The translations under genes were made by a program, and so were the position numbers. Of a DNA stretch of 32,729 bases, positions 16,968 to 25,066 are shown one piece after another. The DNA lies in contig JBFFXF010000051.1 in assembly GCA_041569895.1 (NCBI GenBank), forward strand, positions 1-32,729, written 5' to 3'. The stretch is from JBFFXF01 sp041569895. GTDB taxonomy: Bacteria; Planctomycetota; UBA8108; JACQVS01. Every line of letters starts with the position of its first letter. Positions within the stretch are counted from its first letter, which is position 1. Under the pieces are notes generated by a model, which was not told the DNA's origin, searched no databases, and saw nothing but the letters and a program-made list of their open reading frames with translations.

Positions 16968-17345
16968 ATGCTGGATATCGACGTCGAGGAGAAGCTGATC
17001 CAGAAGGTTGGAGGCAAGTTCAAGCTGACCACGCTCGTCCAGAAGCGCATGGTCGAGCTCCACCGCCCGGGAGCTCGCGCTCTGGTCAAGATCGAGGACA
17101 AGCAGGACCTCATGCGGATCGCCATCGAGGAGATCCTCCAGGACAAGATCCAGCTCGCTCCCCGCGAGGAAGTCGGCTACACGCTCGAGGAGGAGAAGCT
17201 CCTTCTCGAGAAGCAGGCGACTCCGGCGCCCGTCGATGGCGACGGCGAGGCGCCGTCGCCCGAGATCTACGGCTCCGACATCAAGAAGATCAAGGAGCAG
17301 CGGATCAAGGAGCTGGCGGAGCTCCTCAATCCGAACAAGAAGTAG
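16968..17345 (+). CDS. rpoZ: DNA-directed RNA polymerase omega subunit
   Basis: A 125-residue small subunit that helps assemble the beta-prime subunit. The N-terminus (MLDIDVEEKLIQKVGGKFKL, then TTLVQKRMVELHRPGARALV) closely resembles omega sequences of Planctomycetota, and IAIEEILQDKIQL follows. The C-terminal 50 residues are acidic and lysine-rich and probably disordered. The ATG at 16968 has GGGAG 5-7 bp upstream and is preferred to the GTG 33 bp earlier. It is expressed from its own likely promoter at 16811-16839, apart from gmk. coaC follows 58 bp later. Confidence 0.88.
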   Translation: MLDIDVEEKLIQKVGGKFKLTTLVQKRMVELHRPGARALVKIEDKQDLMRIAIEEILQDKIQLAPREEVGYTLEEEKLLLEKQATPAPVDGDGEAPSPEIYGSDIKKIKEQRIKELAELLNPNKK

Positions 17346-17381
17346 CGGGCTCCCGGCGCTTCCACGCGCCCCGGCGGCGAA

Positions 17382-17398
17382 ATAGGTCGGCCTATATT
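17382..17398 (+). promoter_or_regulatory. Short hairpin and TATATT box just before coaC
   Basis: A perfect inverted repeat, ATAGG-TCGG-CCTAT, at 17382-17395 overlaps TATATT at 17393-17398. The box lies 5 bp before the coaC ATG, so if it is a -10 the transcript would be leaderless. No -35 is visible at 17 bp. The hairpin could instead end the rpoZ message. Confidence 0.3.
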
Positions 17399-17403
17399 AC
17401 GAC

Positions 17404-17973
17404 ATGGCCAACATCCTGCTCGGTGTGTCCGCGGGGATCGCGGCGTACAAGGCGGCCGACCTGGCATCGAAGCTCACCCAGCGCGGCGACGCGGTCACCG
17501 TCCTGATGACGCCCCGAACGCAGGCCTTCATCGCCCCGCTCACCTTCCGCGCCGTGACCCGGCGGCGGGTCTACACCGACATCTTCGAGGACGCCCCCGA
17601 TGCGAGCACGGAGCACATCTCGCTCGCCGACTGGGGCGAGCTGGCGGTGATCGCCCCGGCGACCGCCGATCTGATCGCGCGGATCGCCGCCGGGCTCGGC
17701 GACGACATCGTCACCTCGACGCTGCTCGCGTTCGACGGCCCCGTCCTCGTCGCGCCGGCGATGAACGACCGCATGTGGAGCCATCCGATCGTCGTCGAGA
17801 ACCTCGCGAAGCTCGAGCGTCACGGCTACCGGGTCGTGCAGCCGGACGAGGGCCACCTCGCCTGCGGCCACCACGGGCCGGGCCGACTCGCCCTCACCGA
17901 GGTCATCGTCGGGGCGATCGATGCCGCGCTCGGCGACGTCGGCGGTCGTCCTGACTCCCGGCCGCGGCGCTGA
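17404..17973 (+). CDS. coaC: Phosphopantothenoylcysteine decarboxylase (stand-alone CoaC)
   Basis: A 189-residue HFCD-family flavoprotein for the third step of coenzyme A synthesis, decarboxylating 4'-phosphopantothenoylcysteine. It has the flavin-binding VSAGIAAYKAADL start, catalytic His71 in STEHISLADW, the FMN/oligomer stretch VIAPATADLIARIAAGLGDD, VAPAMNDRMWSHP (Asn121) and the substrate clamp GHLACGHHGPGR with Cys154. It is a complete CoaC and stops 4 bp before the CoaB start. In most bacteria the two are fused as CoaBC. No Shine-Dalgarno sequence precedes the ATG, and a TATATT box and hairpin lie immediately upstream. Confidence 0.9.
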   Translation: MANILLGVSAGIAAYKAADLASKLTQRGDAVTVLMTPRTQAFIAPLTFRAVTRRRVYTDIFEDAPDASTEHISLADWGELAVIAPATADLIARIAAGLGDDIVTSTLLAFDGPVLVAPAMNDRMWSHPIVVENLAKLERHGYRVVQPDEGHLACGHHGPGRLALTEVIVGAIDAALGDVGGRPDSRPRR

Positions 17974-17977
17974 CTCG

Positions 17978-18634
17978 ATGGGGCGCCTCCTGGTCACCAG
18001 CGGACCGACGCGCGAGCCGCTCGACCCGGTGCGCTTCCTCTCGAACGCCTCGAGCGGCCGCATGGGAGCCGCCATCGCGTCCGAGGCGCTGTCGCGCGGC
18101 CTCGAGGTCGACATCGTCACCGGTCCGGTCGAGCATCAGCCGCCCGACGGAGCGCGCGTCTGGCGCGTCGTCACGGCGAGCGAAATGCTCGAGCGCTGCC
18201 GGGAGCTCCACGCGGAGTGCGATCTGCTCATCGGGGCGGCCGCGGTATGCGACTTCCGGCCGGCCGATGGCAGCCTGTCGTCGAAGCGGTCCCGCGGTGA
18301 CGACCCGTGGACCATCGAGCTCGTCCCCAACCCCGACATCCTCGCCGAGCTCGGACGGTCGAAGGGCGATCGCGTGCACGCCGGCTTCGCCCTCGAGACC
18401 GTGACCGGAGAGGCCGCCATCGAGCGCGCTCGCGACAAGCTGCGCCGCAAGCGCCTCGACTGGATCGTTCTCAACCCGGCCCCGACGATCGGCGCCGGCG
18501 GCGGGGACTTCCACCTCATCGGGCCGTCCGGCGAGGCGGAGGCGCTCGGGCAGCTGACCAAGGCCGCCCTCGCCGCCGCCCTGCTCGATCGCATGCTCGG
18601 CGAAAAACCTCGCGGAAGCGGGTCAAGCCGCTAA
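17978..18634 (+). CDS. coaB: Phosphopantothenate-cysteine ligase (stand-alone CoaB)
   Basis: A 218-residue enzyme for the second step of coenzyme A synthesis, joining cysteine to 4'-phosphopantothenate after CTP activation. Signatures: TSGPTREPLDPVRFLSN with SSGRMG near the N-terminus, GAAAVCDFRP at about 90, SSKRSR then IELVPNPDIL, and KRLDWIVLNPA with the conserved lysine and asparagine region. It is in another frame from coaC and starts 4 bp after the coaC stop. An alternative ATG at 17921 would overlap coaC. The length matches the C-terminal half of fused CoaBC, so the split is probably natural. A frameshift in the sequence cannot be excluded. Confidence 0.9.
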   Translation: MGRLLVTSGPTREPLDPVRFLSNASSGRMGAAIASEALSRGLEVDIVTGPVEHQPPDGARVWRVVTASEMLERCRELHAECDLLIGAAAVCDFRPADGSLSSKRSRGDDPWTIELVPNPDILAELGRSKGDRVHAGFALETVTGEAAIERARDKLRRKRLDWIVLNPAPTIGAGGGDFHLIGPSGEAEALGQLTKAALAAALLDRMLGEKPRGSGSSR

Positions 18635-18683
18635 CGTCCTCGACCGAAGAGGATGAATACGTCGGCGCGCACGACCGAGGTGC

Positions 18684-18731
18684 AGAGGGACGCGCGACGA
18701 GAGGGACCCGCGATGAGAGGGACGCGATGAG
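18684..18731 (+). repeat. Triple 16-bp direct repeat in the ftsK leader
   Basis: Three tandem copies of a unit beginning AGAGGGAC start at 18684, 18700 and 18716, exactly 16 bp apart. Each carries a Shine-Dalgarno-like AGAGGGA. The third serves ftsK; the second is correctly spaced for the ATG at 18713. Apart from this, the coaB-ftsK gap (18635-18726) holds nothing recognisable. Confidence 0.7.
18713..18730 (+). CDS. Possible five-codon leader minicistron (MRGTR)
   Basis: ATG AGA GGG ACG CGA TGA. The ATG is 6 bp after an AGAGGGA motif. The TGA shares ATGA with the ftsK start at 18727, the classic arrangement for translational coupling. The peptide is MRGTR, with Arg codons at positions 2 and 5. 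It arises from the 16-bp repeat and may be chance. It is listed because spacing and overlap are both exact. Confidence 0.3.
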   Translation: MRGTR

Positions 18732-21108
18732 TCGTGATTCGGTGCGGGAGATCCTGGCGGTCGTCGTCATCGGCGCCGCCGTCTTCCTGTTCTTCAGCCT
18801 CTACTCGTACTCCCACCAGCAGGACTTCCTCCTCGGCGGTCCGCCGAGCAACGCCTGCGGCGCGGTCGGCGCCTTCCTGTCACACCAGGTCCACGTCTGG
18901 ATCGGCAAGTGGAGCGCCTACATGCTCAACATGGCGCTCCTCGCCGGCGGCGTGTGCCTCCTGGCCCGCAAGCGGGTCTCGGGGCTCGGCTGGAAGGTGA
19001 CCGGTCTGGTGATTCTCCTGCTCACCTTCTCGTCGATCGAGGTGGCGGTCGCGGACGGCTCCGACCACTTCCCGGGCGGCTACTACGGCCAGTTCTTCTA
19101 CACGCTGCTGCTCGCGCGGCTGAACGCGCTCGGCTCGTTCCTGATCCTCGGCACCGCGATCCTGGTCGCCGTTCTGATCAGCACCGAGGCGAAGTTCTTC
19201 CCGGCGCTGATGCGGGCGGGCCGGACGGCGGCGACGACCCGTCACTGGAAGACGGCGGGCGAGCTCGCGATGCGCGGGGCGCGCCTCGCCGGGCGGGTGC
19301 GCTCGATCCCGATGCCGCGCATCCGCGTCAAGTGGCCGCATCGCGGCGCCCCCGAAGACGAGGGCGAAGACGAGAGCGACGGCGAGGGCGCCGTCGAGGA
19401 CGCGGGCGGGCCCGCCGCCGAGGCGCGCGACACGGTCCGCGGCGAGGACGACGACACGGACGGAGCGAGGCCGGACGCCCCGGGGCGGACCGGCGGCAAG
19501 CGGGAGACCGGCGAGGGCGCCTCCGGTCGAGTCATCGATGACTCCTCGCCCTTCGAGCTCAAGATCCGCTCCGCGGAGCCGGTGGCGGGAGCGAGCGGGA
19601 AGTCGAGCGGCAAGAGGGCGGCGCGGCGCAACGGACGGTACTCGCTGCCGCCCCTCGACATTCTCGCGCCACCGGACATCTCGACGGAGTCCGTCGATCG
19701 CAACGTCATCCAGGCGACCGCCGCGAAGATCGAGGAGACCCTGCGGCACTTCAAGATCGACGCGCGAGTCGTCGAGGTGCAGCGCGGTCCGGTGATCACG
19801 CAGTACGAGATTTCCCTCGCCGCCGGGATCAAGGTCCACAAGATCGTCAGCCTCGCGGACGACCTCGCGATGGCGCTCAAGGCGGAGAGCATCCGCATCG
19901 TCGCGCCAATTCCCGGCAAGGCGACGGTCGGCATAGAGGTGCCGAACAGGACGCGCGTCACCGTCGGCCTCCGGGAGCTCCTCGAGTCTCCCGAGTGCCG
20001 CAAGAAGCAGTCGCGGCTGCCGCTGGCAGTCGGCAAGGACATCGCCGGCGCCCCGATCATCGGCGAGCTGGGCGACATGCCCCACCTGCTGATCGCCGGC
20101 TCGACCGGTTCGGGAAAAAGCGTCTGCATCAATTCGATCATCGTCAACCTGCTGATGACGAAGACGCCGGACGAGGTCAAGCTGATCCTGATCGACCCCA
20201 AGATGGTCGAGCTCTCCTCCTTCGAGGAGATCCCCCACCTGCTGACGCCGGTGGTCACGGACATGAAGAAGGCGCCGGCGGTCCTCAACTGGCTGGTCGA
20301 GAAGATGGAGGAACGCTACGAGCTCCTGGCGATGGCCAGCGTCCGCCACCTGACGGCGTACAACGCGCTCGGTCGCGTGACGCTCCGCGAGCGGCTGCGG
20401 GAGAAGCTCGGCGACGAGAACATCGAGGGCTTGCCGGACTTCCTCCCCTACTACGTCGTCATCATAGACGAGCTGGCCGACCTCATGATGAGCGCGTCGA
20501 AGGAAGTCGAGGCGTCGATCACGCGCCTCTCGCAGAAGTCGCGCGCCGTCGGCATCCACGTCATCCTCGCGACCCAGCGACCCTCCGTCGACGTCATCAC
20601 CGGCCTCATCAAGGCGAACATGCCGAGCCGGATCTCTTTCCACGTCGCCTCCAAGGTCGACTCGCGAACCATCCTCGACCGCAACGGCTCGGAGAAGCTG
20701 CTCGGCAAGGGCGACATGCTCTACCTGCCGCCCGGCACGTCGAATTTGATCCGCGCCCAGGGCACATTTATCTCTGACACGGAAATCGCCCAGGTGGTAG
20801 AATTCGTCCGCAAGGAGGCGGAGCCACAGTTCGACGAGGAGCTTTCGCGGTTCGGGCTCCAGGGCGCTGTCGCCGAGTGCGAGGAGGACGAGCTCTACGA
20901 GGACGCCGTCCGGATCGTCCTCGAGTCCCAGCGCGGCTCCGTGACTCTCCTCCAGCGGCAGCTCCAGATCGGATACACGCGGGCGTCGCGGCTGATGGAG
21001 CTGATGTCCGCCAACGGACTCGTCGGACCGTTCAAGGGGAGCAAGGCGCGCGAGGTCTATTACACGCTCGATGAGTGGGAAGCGGCGCGAGGCACGAAGG
21101 CATCCTGA
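18727..21108 (+). CDS. ftsK: DNA translocase FtsK/SpoIIIE
   Basis: A 793-residue membrane-anchored motor that pumps chromosomal DNA through the closing septum. The N-terminus has about four transmembrane helices within residues 5-160 (REILAVVVIGAAVFLFF, MLNMALLAGGVCLLA, VTGLVILLLTF, LGSFLILGTAILVAVLI). A Gly/Asp/Glu-rich linker of about 150 residues follows. The motor has an alpha domain near 325-420, Walker A GSTGSGKS at 458-465 and Walker B VVIIDELAD with Asp581. The C-terminal gamma winged helix (from about 710, EDELYEDAVRIVLESQRGSV through YTRASRLMELM) would read polar KOPS/SRS-like DNA signals. The ATG at 18727 follows AGAGGGA. The end overlaps rimO by 38 bp if rimO uses its first start. 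Confidence 0.95.
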   Translation: MSRDSVREILAVVVIGAAVFLFFSLYSYSHQQDFLLGGPPSNACGAVGAFLSHQVHVWIGKWSAYMLNMALLAGGVCLLARKRVSGLGWKVTGLVILLLTFSSIEVAVADGSDHFPGGYYGQFFYTLLLARLNALGSFLILGTAILVAVLISTEAKFFPALMRAGRTAATTRHWKTAGELAMRGARLAGRVRSIPMPRIRVKWPHRGAPEDEGEDESDGEGAVEDAGGPAAEARDTVRGEDDDTDGARPDAPGRTGGKRETGEGASGRVIDDSSPFELKIRSAEPVAGASGKSSGKRAARRNGRYSLPPLDILAPPDISTESVDRNVIQATAAKIEETLRHFKIDARVVEVQRGPVITQYEISLAAGIKVHKIVSLADDLAMALKAESIRIVAPIPGKATVGIEVPNRTRVTVGLRELLESPECRKKQSRLPLAVGKDIAGAPIIGELGDMPHLLIAGSTGSGKSVCINSIIVNLLMTKTPDEVKLILIDPKMVELSSFEEIPHLLTPVVTDMKKAPAVLNWLVEKMEERYELLAMASVRHLTAYNALGRVTLRERLREKLGDENIEGLPDFLPYYVVIIDELADLMMSASKEVEASITRLSQKSRAVGIHVILATQRPSVDVITGLIKANMPSRISFHVASKVDSRTILDRNGSEKLLGKGDMLYLPPGTSNLIRAQGTFISDTEIAQVVEFVRKEAEPQFDEELSRFGLQGAVAECEEDELYEDAVRIVLESQRGSVTLLQRQLQIGYTRASRLMELMSANGLVGPFKGSKAREVYYTLDEWEAARGTKAS

Positions 21109-22588
21109 CGCTCCGCCGGCGACCGGCCGGCGCGCGAGGCGAGACCGCGCCGAGCCCGAATCGGCGGTTCCCGCCGTCAGCATGATCAGCCTCGGCTGTC
21201 CGAAGAACCTCGTCGATTCCGAGATGATCCTCGGCAACATGGGGCTCGCCGGGTTCCGGATCACGGCGCGCCCGGAGGACGCCGACGTCATCGTCGTCAA
21301 CACCTGCGGGTTCATCGACAAGGCGAAGGAGGAGTCGGTCAATACCATCCTCGAGGCCTGCGAGCTGAAACGCGCCTCCCCCACTCCGAAGAAGGTCATC
21401 GTCACCGGCTGCCTCGGCCAGCGATACGGCGACGACCTGCGTCGCGAGATCCCGGAAGTCGACGCCATCGTCGGGCTCGGGCAGTACGACTCGATCGGCG
21501 AGACGCTGCGCTCGCTGGTCGGCGCTGACGCGGTCGGCGCTGACGGCGGGCCGCTCTTCCAGGTCAGCGATCCCGACTTCGCCTGTCACGCCGAGACCGG
21601 CCGCCTGCGCCTGACGCCCTCGCACTTCGGCTACGTGCGCATCTCCGAGGGCTGTGACAACCCGTGCACGTTCTGCGCCATCCCGAAGATCCGCGGCCGG
21701 TTCCGCTCGAAGCCGCTCCGCATGATCGAGGACGAGGTGCGGGAGCTCGTCGACACGGGCTGCAAGGAGGTGGTGCTGATCTCCCAGGACACCACCAGCT
21801 ACGGCGTCGATATCGACGGCGTGTACGCGCTGCCGCGGTTGCTCGAGCGGGTCGCGGGCATGCCCGGAGTGCGCTGGGTCCGGCTGCTGTACGTCTATCC
21901 CGCGTGCTTCTCCGACGAGATGATCGAGGCGATCGCGTCGATCCCCGAGGTGGTCAAATACGTCGACATACCGCTGCAGCACATCTCCGAGAAGATGCTC
22001 CGCCGCATGGGCAGACGCCTCGGCGAACGCGGCACACGGGCGCTGCTGGAGCGCATGCGTGATCGCATCCCGGGCCTCTACCTGCGGACGACCTTCATCG
22101 TCGGGTTTCCCGGCGAGGACGAGTGCGAGTTCGGAATCCTGCGCGACTACGTCCGCGAGTTCCGCTTCGAGCGGCTCGGCGTGTTCACGTACTCGCGCGA
22201 GGAGAACACGCCGGCGTTCCGCCTGCGCGAGGATGTGCCCGAGGAGGTCGTCCAGGAACGCCTCGAGGAGCTCATGCTGGCCCAGCAGGAGGTCGCCTTC
22301 GAACAGAACCGCTCGCGTGTCGGGGAGCGCGTCGAGGTGCTGCTCGACCGCCGCGAGGGCGGTCGCTGGGTGGCCAGGAGCGCCGGCGAGGCGCCGGAGA
22401 TCGACCCGACGATCATCGTCGATCCGGCGGTCGGCGGCGGAGAGGGTGATCCCGTCGAGCGGGTGGAGGTCGACCGTCGCGACCGGTGGAAGCCCGGCGA
22501 CTTCGTCGAGGTGCGGATCACGGGGCACCAGGACTACGATCTCCTGGCGAGCCCATCGATCGCCGAGCGCGCGGCGGTCGGGCGATGA
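21071..22588 (+). CDS. rimO: Ribosomal protein S12 methylthiotransferase RimO
   Basis: A 505-residue radical-SAM enzyme that methylthiolates an aspartate of ribosomal protein S12. The N-terminal MTTase domain has its three cluster cysteines in ISLGCPKNLVDSE, NTCGFID and VTGCLGQRY. The radical-SAM motif GCDNPCTFC gives Cys195, 199 and 202. A TRAM domain (about 415-495) closes the protein. The SLGCPKNLVDSE start separates RimO from MiaB. The first ATG (21071) overlaps ftsK by 38 bp. The next Met (21182) would cut into the first strand, so 21071 is preferred, although its 30 added residues are basic and unconserved-looking. A perfect-but-one 15-bp tandem duplication at 21517-21546 gives VGADA-VGADG. 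Confidence 0.93.
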   Translation: MSGKRREARRHPDAPPATGRRARRDRAEPESAVPAVSMISLGCPKNLVDSEMILGNMGLAGFRITARPEDADVIVVNTCGFIDKAKEESVNTILEACELKRASPTPKKVIVTGCLGQRYGDDLRREIPEVDAIVGLGQYDSIGETLRSLVGADAVGADGGPLFQVSDPDFACHAETGRLRLTPSHFGYVRISEGCDNPCTFCAIPKIRGRFRSKPLRMIEDEVRELVDTGCKEVVLISQDTTSYGVDIDGVYALPRLLERVAGMPGVRWVRLLYVYPACFSDEMIEAIASIPEVVKYVDIPLQHISEKMLRRMGRRLGERGTRALLERMRDRIPGLYLRTTFIVGFPGEDECEFGILRDYVREFRFERLGVFTYSREENTPAFRLREDVPEEVVQERLEELMLAQQEVAFEQNRSRVGERVEVLLDRREGGRWVARSAGEAPEIDPTIIVDPAVGGGEGDPVERVEVDRRDRWKPGDFVEVRITGHQDYDLLASPSIAERAAVGR

Positions 22589-22639
22589 GCTTGCAGTGCC
22601 GAGCAGGGATCTGAGCAGGGGCTGACCGGAGGAGCCGAC

Positions 22640-23308
22640 GTGGAAGGCGCGGGCGTCGAGAAACCGGAGACCGCGGCCGGCGAGGCCCGGCGGGCCGCCG
22701 CGAAGCGCTACCGAAACCTGCCCAACCAGATCACGCTCTCGCGGCTCGTCCTCTCGGTGGTCTTCTTCCTGCTGATCATCCTGACGAACCACGGCTACTT
22801 CGGCGCCAGCCGGTCCCTGGTCCTCAACCTCTCGATCGGCCTCTTCATTCTGACGGCGGTGACCGACTTCCTCGACGGGTACATCGCGCGCCGGCTGGAG
22901 ATCGTCTCCAACTTCGGGCGCATCTCCGACCCGATCGTCGACAAGGTGCTGATCTGCGGGTCGTTCGTGCTGCTGGTCGAGACGTGTGAGCTGGTTCGCG
23001 CGTGGTTCCCGGTGATCATCCTCACGAGAGAGTTCCTCATCTCCGGGCTGCGAAGCTTCCTCGAGTCGCGCGGCATCCCCTTCGGTGCCGGGCTCAGCGG
23101 CAAGATCAAGATGGGGCTGCAGAGCGTCACCATTCCCGTGGTGCTTTTCTACGAGGCGAACGGCGACGGCTCGGCGTTCTGGAAGTGGTCTGCGATCGCC
23201 CTGCTCGCCGCGACCGCGCTCCTCACCGTGACCAGCTCGATCGACTACGTCGTGCGCGCATGCCGGCTCTTCGGCGGCCGGGCCTCATCCTCCGGCGAGG
23301 AGAAGTGA
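22640..23308 (+). CDS. pgsA: CDP-diacylglycerol-glycerol-3-phosphate phosphatidyltransferase
   Basis: A 222-residue integral membrane enzyme that makes phosphatidylglycerol phosphate, the committed step to anionic phospholipids. The CDP-alcohol phosphotransferase motif D-G-x2-A-R-x8-G-x3-D-x3-D is perfect: Asp79, Gly80, Ala83, Arg84, Gly93, Asp97 and Asp101. The N-terminal LPNQITLSRL and the later LTREFLISGLRSFLESRG are PgsA-like, as opposed to PssA-like. About five or six transmembrane helices are visible. The GTG start has GGAGG 7 bp upstream. It follows rimO by 51 bp, and a rimO-pgsA pair is common across bacteria. Confidence 0.92.
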   Translation: MEGAGVEKPETAAGEARRAAAKRYRNLPNQITLSRLVLSVVFFLLIILTNHGYFGASRSLVLNLSIGLFILTAVTDFLDGYIARRLEIVSNFGRISDPIVDKVLICGSFVLLVETCELVRAWFPVIILTREFLISGLRSFLESRGIPFGAGLSGKIKMGLQSVTIPVVLFYEANGDGSAFWKWSAIALLAATALLTVTSSIDYVVRACRLFGGRASSSGEEK

Positions 23309-23332
23309 GGCTCGCGCTGGCCGCCCCCGAAC

Positions 23333-23361
23333 TTGGTGGCCGCGGGTCGAGACGCTATCAT
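23333..23361 (+). promoter_or_regulatory. Possible sigma-70 promoter for the rsbU-like gene
   Basis: TTGGTG, 17 bp, then TATCAT. The -10 matches at five of six positions and the -35 at three. The predicted transcript start near 23368 leaves about a 50-nt leader before the ATG at 23418. Confidence 0.45.
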
Positions 23362-23417
23362 TGCCATGACGCGACGATGTGTGCATTTTCGCCCGGCGCG
23401 CGCCCCCGGCCTTTCCC

Positions 23418-25031
23418 ATGACGCTGAACAGCGGGCACCCTCGACAGCGACGATCGCGACACCGCTCGACGGTGACCAACCCGCTGAAGATCCCGATCGC
23501 GATCAAGTTCACGGCCCTGATCGCCATCCTGACGCTGGTCGCGATGGGCTGGGTGAGCTTCGAGGCGGTCCGGGTCGCGGGGGAGACCCAGGAGATCGAG
23601 ATCAACGAGAAGGGGCTGCTGGCGCTCGATCTGGTCGTCTCCCGCCTCGAGCCGGAGTGGGTCATGTCACGGCAGCAGGACGTCCTGAAGGAGGTGGTCG
23701 CCCGGACCCTCGAGAGCTGCCAGGATCGCGGCGTCATCGACATCCTCGTCTACGACGAGGAGGACTTCGTCCTGGCAACCGGGCTCGGGGCGCGATCGAT
23801 GCGCGTCTCCGATCCGGAAGATCGAAGCCAGATCGAGTACCCGCCCGCGCGTGAAGCGGGAGTCGAGATCATGGACTTCGAGTTCGTCTATCACGGACGC
23901 GAGACCAAGCCCATCCGGAGCTTCGAGAAGTGGCTCCAGTATCCCGACGGCGAGAGCGCGGCGCGCATCGGACGCGCGCAGGTGCTCCTCTCGGAGACCC
24001 AGATCCGACAGGCCCGCCAGCGCGTCCGCAACGAGATGTTCACGCTGACGTTGGCCACCGCGCTGGCCGCCGGCCTGGGCTCGTTCCTCCTCGCGACCTT
24101 TCTGGCGCGGCCGATCCGGATGCTCGTCAAGGACATGCAGCAGGTCAGTCTCGGCAACCTCGATCACAAGTCCGAGGTGAGCTCGCCGAACGAGCTCGGT
24201 GACCTGGCCCGGACCTTCAACCAGATGACGTCGAACCTCAGGGAGGCCCAGGAGCTGAAGATCGCCCAGCGGGCGACGGAGCACGAGCTCAACCTCGCGA
24301 CGCGGATCCAGCAGCGCCTCCTGCCGTCGTCGGTCCCGAAGATCCCGGGCTTCGACGTCGCCGCCTACTACCAGGCGGCGCAGGAGGTCGGTGGCGACTA
24401 CTACGACTTCCTCCGGATCGGCCAGCACGACGTGGGCGTCGTGGTCGCCGACGTGTCGGGGAAGGGCGTCCCGGCCTCGCTGATCATGACGATGACGCGA
24501 AGCCTGCTCCGACTCGCGGCGAGGGGCTCGACGTCGCCGGTGGAGACGGTACGCGCCGTGAACCGGACGCTGTCGCCCGACATGAGTCCCGGGCTCTTCG
24601 TCACCCTGCTCTACTTCGTCATCAACGCCCCGGCGCGCATGGTCCGTCTCGTGCGCGCCGGCCACAACGGACCTCTCTTCTACTCGGCAAGGTCGCGGAA
24701 GCTGATCCACGTGAACCCGCGCGGCATCGCGCTCGGACTCGACTCCGGCGGCAACCTGTTCGATTCCGAGATCGAGGCGAGGCAGTTCACCTTCCACGGG
24801 GGTGACGTCCTGGTGTCGTACACGGATGGCGTCACCGAGGCGAAGAACCGGGACGGCGAGGACTACTCCCAGAAGCGCCTCGCCAGGGTCCTGGTCGAGA
24901 ACGCGGGACGGACCGCGCCCGAGATCCAGGAGGCGATCCTGGCCGACATCGACACGCACCGCGGCGACGTCGAGCGCTCGGACGACCTGACGCTCGTGGT
25001 CATCAAGTGCACCGCGGCGGCTCCTGACTGA
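23418..25031 (+). CDS. Membrane sensor PP2C serine phosphatase (RsbU/SpoIIE type)
   Basis: A 537-residue protein. Helix 1 lies at about 26-50 (IAIKFTALIAILTLVAMGW). An extracytoplasmic sensor region of about 160 residues follows. Helix 2 (LATALAAGLGSFLLATFLA) lies at about 215-235. A HAMP domain comes next (RPIRMLVKDMQQ through ELGDLARTFNQM). A coiled linker leads to the PP2C domain (about 330-530) with metal-binding VGGDYYDF, VVADVSGKGVPASL, RAGHNGPLFY, YTDGVTEAKN and SDDLTLVVIK. It should dephosphorylate an anti-sigma antagonist in response to an outside signal; the gene for one lies at 25917. The start is uncertain: GTG at 23379 is also open, but the ATG at 23418 suits the upstream promoter. 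No clear Shine-Dalgarno sequence is seen. Confidence 0.85.
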   Translation: MTLNSGHPRQRRSRHRSTVTNPLKIPIAIKFTALIAILTLVAMGWVSFEAVRVAGETQEIEINEKGLLALDLVVSRLEPEWVMSRQQDVLKEVVARTLESCQDRGVIDILVYDEEDFVLATGLGARSMRVSDPEDRSQIEYPPAREAGVEIMDFEFVYHGRETKPIRSFEKWLQYPDGESAARIGRAQVLLSETQIRQARQRVRNEMFTLTLATALAAGLGSFLLATFLARPIRMLVKDMQQVSLGNLDHKSEVSSPNELGDLARTFNQMTSNLREAQELKIAQRATEHELNLATRIQQRLLPSSVPKIPGFDVAAYYQAAQEVGGDYYDFLRIGQHDVGVVVADVSGKGVPASLIMTMTRSLLRLAARGSTSPVETVRAVNRTLSPDMSPGLFVTLLYFVINAPARMVRLVRAGHNGPLFYSARSRKLIHVNPRGIALGLDSGGNLFDSEIEARQFTFHGGDVLVSYTDGVTEAKNRDGEDYSQKRLARVLVENAGRTAPEIQEAILADIDTHRGDVERSDDLTLVVIKCTAAAPD

Positions 25032-25040
25032 GATCAGGGT

Positions 25041-25066
25041 GGGGATCGGAGTCGGACTCCGACCCC
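25041..25066 (+). terminator. Strong hairpin 9 bp after the rsbU-like stop
   Basis: GGGG plus TCGGAGT pairs with ACTCCGA plus CCCC: 11 base pairs, one bulged A at 25045 and a CGG loop. It is not followed by a T-run, but a C-rich CCCGTT array begins 16 bp later. It could be a Rho-assisted terminator or a 3'-end stabiliser. Confidence 0.5.

Noticed and set aside
18880..21468. An 862-codon antisense frame over ftsK and rimO (and similar ones at 2797-5130, 5807-8398, 9300-11177, 11238-12935 and 21032-22792)
   Set aside because: Composition is typical of antisense frames in GC-rich genes, with no domain motif, and each runs opposite to a confidently identified gene.
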